A stretch of DNA of 64,000 nucleotides from Dechloromonas hortensis (GTDB lineage: Bacteria; Pseudomonadota; Gammaproteobacteria; Burkholderiales; Rhodocyclaceae): positions 577,298-641,297 of the forward strand of contig NZ_SSSQ01000002.1 in the NCBI RefSeq assembly GCF_009469765.1, in the 5' to 3' direction. The translations under genes were made by a program, and so were the position numbers. Numbering within the stretch: position 1 is the first letter of the stretch; each line of letters begins with the position of its first letter. Positions 60,716 through 64,000 of the stretch are shown here, piece by piece. Below the pieces are notes generated by a model. That model was given only the letters and a program-made list of their open reading frames with translations, was not told the origin of the DNA and searched no databases.

Positions 60716-62576
60716 TGGCGTCGAGGGGCTGGGCGGCGGTTTGCCGTCCGGACTCCCGGACGAAGCCACGCTTGGACGGCTCGCCTCGGAATTCTTCCGG
60801 CGGCTGCCGGGCGCGCCCGAACCGTCGCTGCACTTTGCCGAGTCGGCCCAGTCGACTTCGCTTGGTACGGGCAGCGAGGTTGGCAAATTCGCGGCGCCGG
60901 AACCGAGCCTGATCCAGTCCGGCCCGAGGGGCGCGCCGCTGCCGATTGCGCCGGACCCGGTCGATCCGCTGGGTAGCGGCGGCGCCGAGTTCGGCGTGCC
61001 GGAAGCCTACGCGGCCTCGCTACCCAGCGTCACGCCGCCGCAACCGCCGAGCCAATTTGCCGAGCAGGCGCCGGTTTCTCCGTCGGCATTTGCGTCAACT
61101 TCGCCGTACTACTTCCTGGGTGAGGCGAGTCCTTATACCCAGTCGGGTGGTGCGCCGGCCAAGCCGGAAAACCGGGTCGTCGCGCAGAGTTTTGGTCTGC
61201 CGGGGCAGGGCGAGTTGCTGGCGCTGCTGGCGGATATCGGTAGCGACCGGAAATCGGCCGATTCCGGCGGTCAACCGCAGCAATCAGGCAATTTCTATTT
61301 CCTCGATGCGGCCAAGGTGCCCGATGCCGGCCCGACAGCCCGGCCGGCCTTCGACGTCAATGCCGTGCGCCGCGATTTCCCGATCCTGCAGGAACGCGTC
61401 AACGGCAAGCCGCTGGTCTGGTTCGACAATGCCGCGACGACGCAGAAGCCGCAGTCGGTGATCGACCGCCTCGCCTATTTCTACGCCCACGAGAATTCCA
61501 ACATTCACCGGGCGGCGCATGAACTGGCGGCGCGGGCGACAGATGCCTACGAGGCAGCCCGCAACAAGGTGCAGCGTTTCCTCGGCGCCGGTTCGGCCAA
61601 CGAGATCATCTTTGTGCGCGGCGCGACGGAAGCCATCAACCTGGTTGCCAAGACCTGGGGCGTGGCCAACATCGTCGAAGGCGACGAGATCGTCGTCTCG
61701 CTGCTCGAACACCACGCCAACATCGTGCCGTGGCAGCAACTGGCGGCGCAGGTCGGCGCGAAGATCCGCGTCATTCCGGTCGACGATACGGGGCAACTGA
61801 AGCTCGACGAGCTGCAGAAACTGCTCAACCCGAAGACCAAGCTGGTGTCGGTGACCCAGGTCTCGAATGCGCTGGGGACGGTGACGCCGATCAAACAGGT
61901 CATCGACATGGCCCACGCGGCCGGCGCCAAGGTGCTGGTCGATGGCGCGCAATCGGTCTCGCACTTGCGCGTCAACGTGCAGGCACTCGATGCCGACTTC
62001 TTCGTTTTCTCCGGCCACAAGATCTTCGGGCCGACTGGCATCGGCGTGGTCTACGGCAAGGCGGCGCTGTTGGAGCAGATGCCGCCCTGGCAGGGCGGCG
62101 GCAACATGATCGCCGACGTCACTTTCGAAAAGACGCTGTTCCAGGCGGCCCCGAACAAGTTCGAAGCCGGTACCGGCAACATCGCCGACGCCGTGGGCCT
62201 CGGTGCGGCGCTCGACTATGTGGAGCGCATCGGCATCGAGAACATCGCCCGCTACGAGCATGACCTGCTGGTCTATGCGACGCGCGGCCTGTCCTCGATT
62301 CCCGGCGTGCGCCTGATCGGCACGGCGGCGGACAAGGCGAGCGTCGCGTCCTTCGTGCTGGCCGGCTACTCGACCGAGGAAGTTGGCCGGGCGCTGAACG
62401 AGGAAGGCATCGCGGTGCGCTCCGGCCACCACTGTGCCCAGCCGATCCTGCGCCGTTTCGGCGTCGAAGCGACCGTGCGTCCGTCGCTGGCCTTCTACAA
62501 CACCTGCGAGGAAATCGACCGCATGCTGGCCGTCGTCCGCCGGCTGGCGCGCGGCAAGGGCAAAATCGCAGCCTGA
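60690..62576 (+). CDS. Encapsulated SufS-type cysteine desulfurase with N-terminal cargo-loading domain
   Basis: A 628-residue protein. Residues 1-225 are disordered, rich in Pro, Ser, Gly and Ala, matching the cargo-loading domain of family 2A systems, with hydrophobic islands LASEFFRRLPGAPEPSLHFAE, SPYYFLGEASPY and GNFYFLDAAK. Residues 230-628 are a SufS-type PLP enzyme with Lys444 (FSGHKIFGPTG) and catalytic Cys582 (RSGHHCAQPILRR). I chose the ATG at 60690, inside the encapsulin gene. It removes sulfur from cysteine inside the shell, distinct from NifS at 23918. Confidence 0.92.
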   Translation: MNIPTPTSNGVEGLGGGLPSGLPDEATLGRLASEFFRRLPGAPEPSLHFAESAQSTSLGTGSEVGKFAAPEPSLIQSGPRGAPLPIAPDPVDPLGSGGAEFGVPEAYAASLPSVTPPQPPSQFAEQAPVSPSAFASTSPYYFLGEASPYTQSGGAPAKPENRVVAQSFGLPGQGELLALLADIGSDRKSADSGGQPQQSGNFYFLDAAKVPDAGPTARPAFDVNAVRRDFPILQERVNGKPLVWFDNAATTQKPQSVIDRLAYFYAHENSNIHRAAHELAARATDAYEAARNKVQRFLGAGSANEIIFVRGATEAINLVAKTWGVANIVEGDEIVVSLLEHHANIVPWQQLAAQVGAKIRVIPVDDTGQLKLDELQKLLNPKTKLVSVTQVSNALGTVTPIKQVIDMAHAAGAKVLVDGAQSVSHLRVNVQALDADFFVFSGHKIFGPTGIGVVYGKAALLEQMPPWQGGGNMIADVTFEKTLFQAAPNKFEAGTGNIADAVGLGAALDYVERIGIENIARYEHDLLVYATRGLSSIPGVRLIGTAADKASVASFVLAGYSTEEVGRALNEEGIAVRSGHHCAQPILRRFGVEATVRPSLAFYNTCEEIDRMLAVVRRLARGKGKIAA

Positions 62577-62595
62577 TCGGCGACCCTGCAGAGCG

Positions 62596-62625
62596 AAAAA
62601 AGCCGATGGAAACATCGGCTTTTTT
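62596..62625 (+). terminator. Rho-independent terminator after the encapsulin operon
   Basis: A 13-bp perfect stem AAAAAAGCCGATG/CATCGGCTTTTTT with loop GAAA. Confidence 0.93.
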
Positions 62626-62713
62626 CATCGTGTGGGGAAAATCAGGACTTGCCCTGTAGCCGGCGCTGGATGTAAAAAAAGAAATCCATCGCTCCCATGA
62701 GGCAAGGACCATC

Positions 62714-63031
62714 ATGCGTTCAACCTTTCTGTTGCTCGGCCTGGTCGCGACGGCATCACTGCCGGGATGCGTCACCGTCGATGACGTGCATCTGGCCGAT
62801 GGCACGTTCGGTCACAAGATCAGCTGCAACTGGCGGGACCTCAGCATCGACAGCTGTTTCGAGAAGGCAGCTGAAGTCTGTGGGACCGACGGTTTCGAAA
62901 CGGTGACCAAGGAAGGGCTGTCGACCGGCCGTGCGATCAGCAAAGGCAGTACCGACCCCAATTCTGGCGCCTTCAGCACCCGTAACATCCTGATCCGCTG
63001 CAACGACCAGCGGCCGCTACCGCGTTATTGA
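62714..63031 (+). CDS. Small cysteine-containing lipoprotein
   Basis: A 105-residue predicted lipoprotein with lipobox LPGC (Cys19). After it come four further Cys residues (around 38, 48, 56 and 96), likely in disulfides, and a polar tail. No family is recognised. GGCAAGGACCATC lies before the ATG. It is a single gene behind the encapsulin terminator and converges with the cupin gene. Confidence 0.72.
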   Translation: MRSTFLLLGLVATASLPGCVTVDDVHLADGTFGHKISCNWRDLSIDSCFEKAAEVCGTDGFETVTKEGLSTGRAISKGSTDPNSGAFSTRNILIRCNDQRPLPRY

Positions 63032-63096
63032 CCAAGGCGCTTGAGCAACCCGACTAGTTACTGAAATTGCGACATGTCACACCAGTTGCCCACCGC

Positions 63097-63648
63097 TTAT
63101 CGACGATGCACCCTAAATCGCGCCTCCGCATCTTGGAATAACTCCTTGACCTTGGCGATTTCCCACGGCTGCTCAAGCAAAGTTTCATGGTCCCAAGCGC
63201 TTCGAGGGGTGGGAGGACTGAAAAAATCGCCGCCATAAACATGCAGGGCGCAGGTCATTTTGGCAATGGGGTTCAGGACCGAGTGGATAACGTCGCGGTC
63301 GAGGATAGCGACATCGCCGGCCCCCAGTGATTGCGCCCCCACCGCCTCGATTGCCTTTGGGGTTCTTTCCCAGAAAACATTATCTTCCCTGCCGGAATAT
63401 ATTCCGACTACTGAAAACATCTGATGATTATGTGGCATGAGACTCATGCAGGGAGCCCACACAAAATTGATGATGGTGAGTTCTGGTGACCTGTAGATTG
63501 GATTAATACCCGCGTGCTCGGGTTCTCCTAATTCAGCGATGACTTTGGCGCCATCGCTGGCCGCTTCCGCGACCAATTCCCGAATTGCCCCTTGGCCCTC
63601 TGCTGTCGCGCTACGGCAGGCTTCGATAAAACGCTCTTTACTAAACAT
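63097..63648 (-). CDS. Thiol-dioxygenase-like cupin protein
   Basis: A 183-residue cupin related to cysteine dioxygenases. MSLMPHNHQMFSVVGIYSG gives the HxH pair, and ALHVYGGDFFSP the third His in the HVYG context also seen at 55515. A further His lies in DRDVIHSVLNP. Likely a mononuclear iron enzyme, with unknown substrate. AAGGAGG lies 6 nt before the ATG. It is transcribed toward the lipoprotein gene. The sulfur-rich context supports a thiol substrate, but this is inference. Confidence 0.72.
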   Translation of the reverse strand: MFSKERFIEACRSATAEGQGAIRELVAEAASDGAKVIAELGEPEHAGINPIYRSPELTIINFVWAPCMSLMPHNHQMFSVVGIYSGREDNVFWERTPKAIEAVGAQSLGAGDVAILDRDVIHSVLNPIAKMTCALHVYGGDFFSPPTPRSAWDHETLLEQPWEIAKVKELFQDAEARFRVHRR

Positions 63649-63915
63649 CGCTTCACCCTCCTTCTTTCGCCAGTCGGAGTCACGTTGTTTAGACTATTCG
63701 GGGTGAATTTGCGTTCTGAAAATCGACCTTGCCCGTGGCGTTATCAGTGAGTTCTTGCGATAAACGACCGCTCCCCTCAAAAACGCCCGCTTATTCACAT
63801 TTCCTGTGGATAAGCCTGGGAGTATGACCGGGGTAGTTGCGCTAATCCATTGTCTGAGAAGGGGTTTGCGTCGCCCGCCTAATAAGCAGGCGTTTTCTTC
63901 GGCTGCGTACCCGGA
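63649..63915. other. 267-bp intergenic stretch before the sulfate-binding protein gene
   Basis: No coding frame is supported. GCCCGCC and GGCGTTTTC around 63875-63898 could form a weak hairpin on the minus strand after the sulfate-binding protein gene. Nothing else stands out. Confidence 0.3.
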
Positions 63916-64000
63916 CTATTTCTTCAGATAGATCTGGTCGAAGGTGCCGCCATCGGCGAAGTGCCGCTTTTGCGCCTTCGGCCAGCCGCCGAAGGTGTCG
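63916..64000 (-). CDS. C-terminal end of a sulfate/thiosulfate ABC substrate-binding protein (partial)
   Basis: The minus strand at the right edge reads DTFGGWPKAQKRHFADGGTF then DQIYLKK and a TAG stop (63916-63918). FGGWPKAQKxHFADGGxFDQIY is the C-terminal signature of Sbp/CysP periplasmic sulfate or thiosulfate binding proteins, so the gene begins beyond the window. The Sbp versus CysP choice cannot be made from 27 residues. Confidence 0.85.
   Translation of the reverse strand, partial: DTFGGWPKAQKRHFADGGTFDQIYLKK

Noticed and set aside
61284..62615. Open frame of about 440 codons on the minus strand opposite the desulfurase
   Set aside because: It is a shadow of the conserved desulfurase domain with no ribosome binding site of note.

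Overview
The window is GC-rich chromosomal DNA. Its gene families and order fit a nitrogen-fixing betaproteobacterium of the Rhodocyclaceae (Dechloromonas, Azonexus or Azospira type): NifL-NifA, an Rnf complex, nifENX, nifUS, phasin, and very dense sulfur-assimilation genes. The genus is inference; the lineage rests on gene content and no database comparison was made. No nifHDK is in the window.

Layout. (1) 1-1900: the end of an FAD-linked oxidase-type gene, a hemerythrin and an acyltransferase. (2) 1992-13645: nifLA, divergent from rnfABCDGEH, which is followed without a terminator by pntAA-pntAB-pntB. (3) 13715-16776: a NhaD/ArsB-type transporter, an unrecognised helix-hairpin-helix protein and a universal stress protein. 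(4) 16877-25126: two NifA-type operons, nifE-nifN-nifX-(RseC-like)-(DUF269)-(DUF683)-fdxB-two unknown genes, and iscA-nifU-nifS. Four -24/-12 (sigma-54) promoter matches and three perfect TGT-N10-ACA NifA sites tie nifLA, rnf/pnt, nifE and iscA together. (5) 25161-29129: tRNA-Arg(UCU), a degenerate EAL protein, a phasin, and a MetY-type sulfhydrylase with a CoA-binding protein. (6) 29327-49703: a sulfonate and sulfur-scavenging region with four SsuA-like binding proteins, one permease, one ATPase fused to a Mop domain, a free Mop protein, two TauD-type dioxygenases, a SauS/SauT-like pair, a molybdopterin oxidoreductase with an MFS transporter, and a second MetY plus MetX. (7) 49737-53928: a REP-like repeat, a MaoC protein, an IS3-family element, and an AT-rich three-gene cassette (HNH nuclease, possible PD-(D/E)XK protein, nucleotidyltransferase). 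(8) 53929-64000: cysteine and sulfane-sulfur genes, comprising a four-domain rhodanese, a thiol dioxygenase, rhodanese-cysK-epsC-xre, a family 2A encapsulin with its cysteine desulfurase cargo, another thiol-dioxygenase-like cupin, and the end of a sulfate-binding protein gene.

How it fits together. Rnf uses ion-motive force to push electrons from NADH to ferredoxin or flavodoxin for nitrogenase, and Pnt links the NADH and NADPH pools. NifENX, NifUS and IscA build FeMo-cofactor and Fe-S clusters, which needs much cysteine-derived sulfur and molybdenum. The flanking region gathers sulfur from sulfonates and sulfate, makes cysteine (EpsC, CysK) or homocysteine (MetX, MetY), and appears to hold sulfane sulfur in an encapsulin compartment. 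The best candidates for something little described are the HNH/PD-(D/E)XK-like/nucleotidyltransferase cassette, the sulfonate transporter ATPase carrying a Mop domain, the encapsulin locus with a shared palindrome and its own XRE regulator, and the pnt genes in what looks like a NifA-controlled rnf operon.
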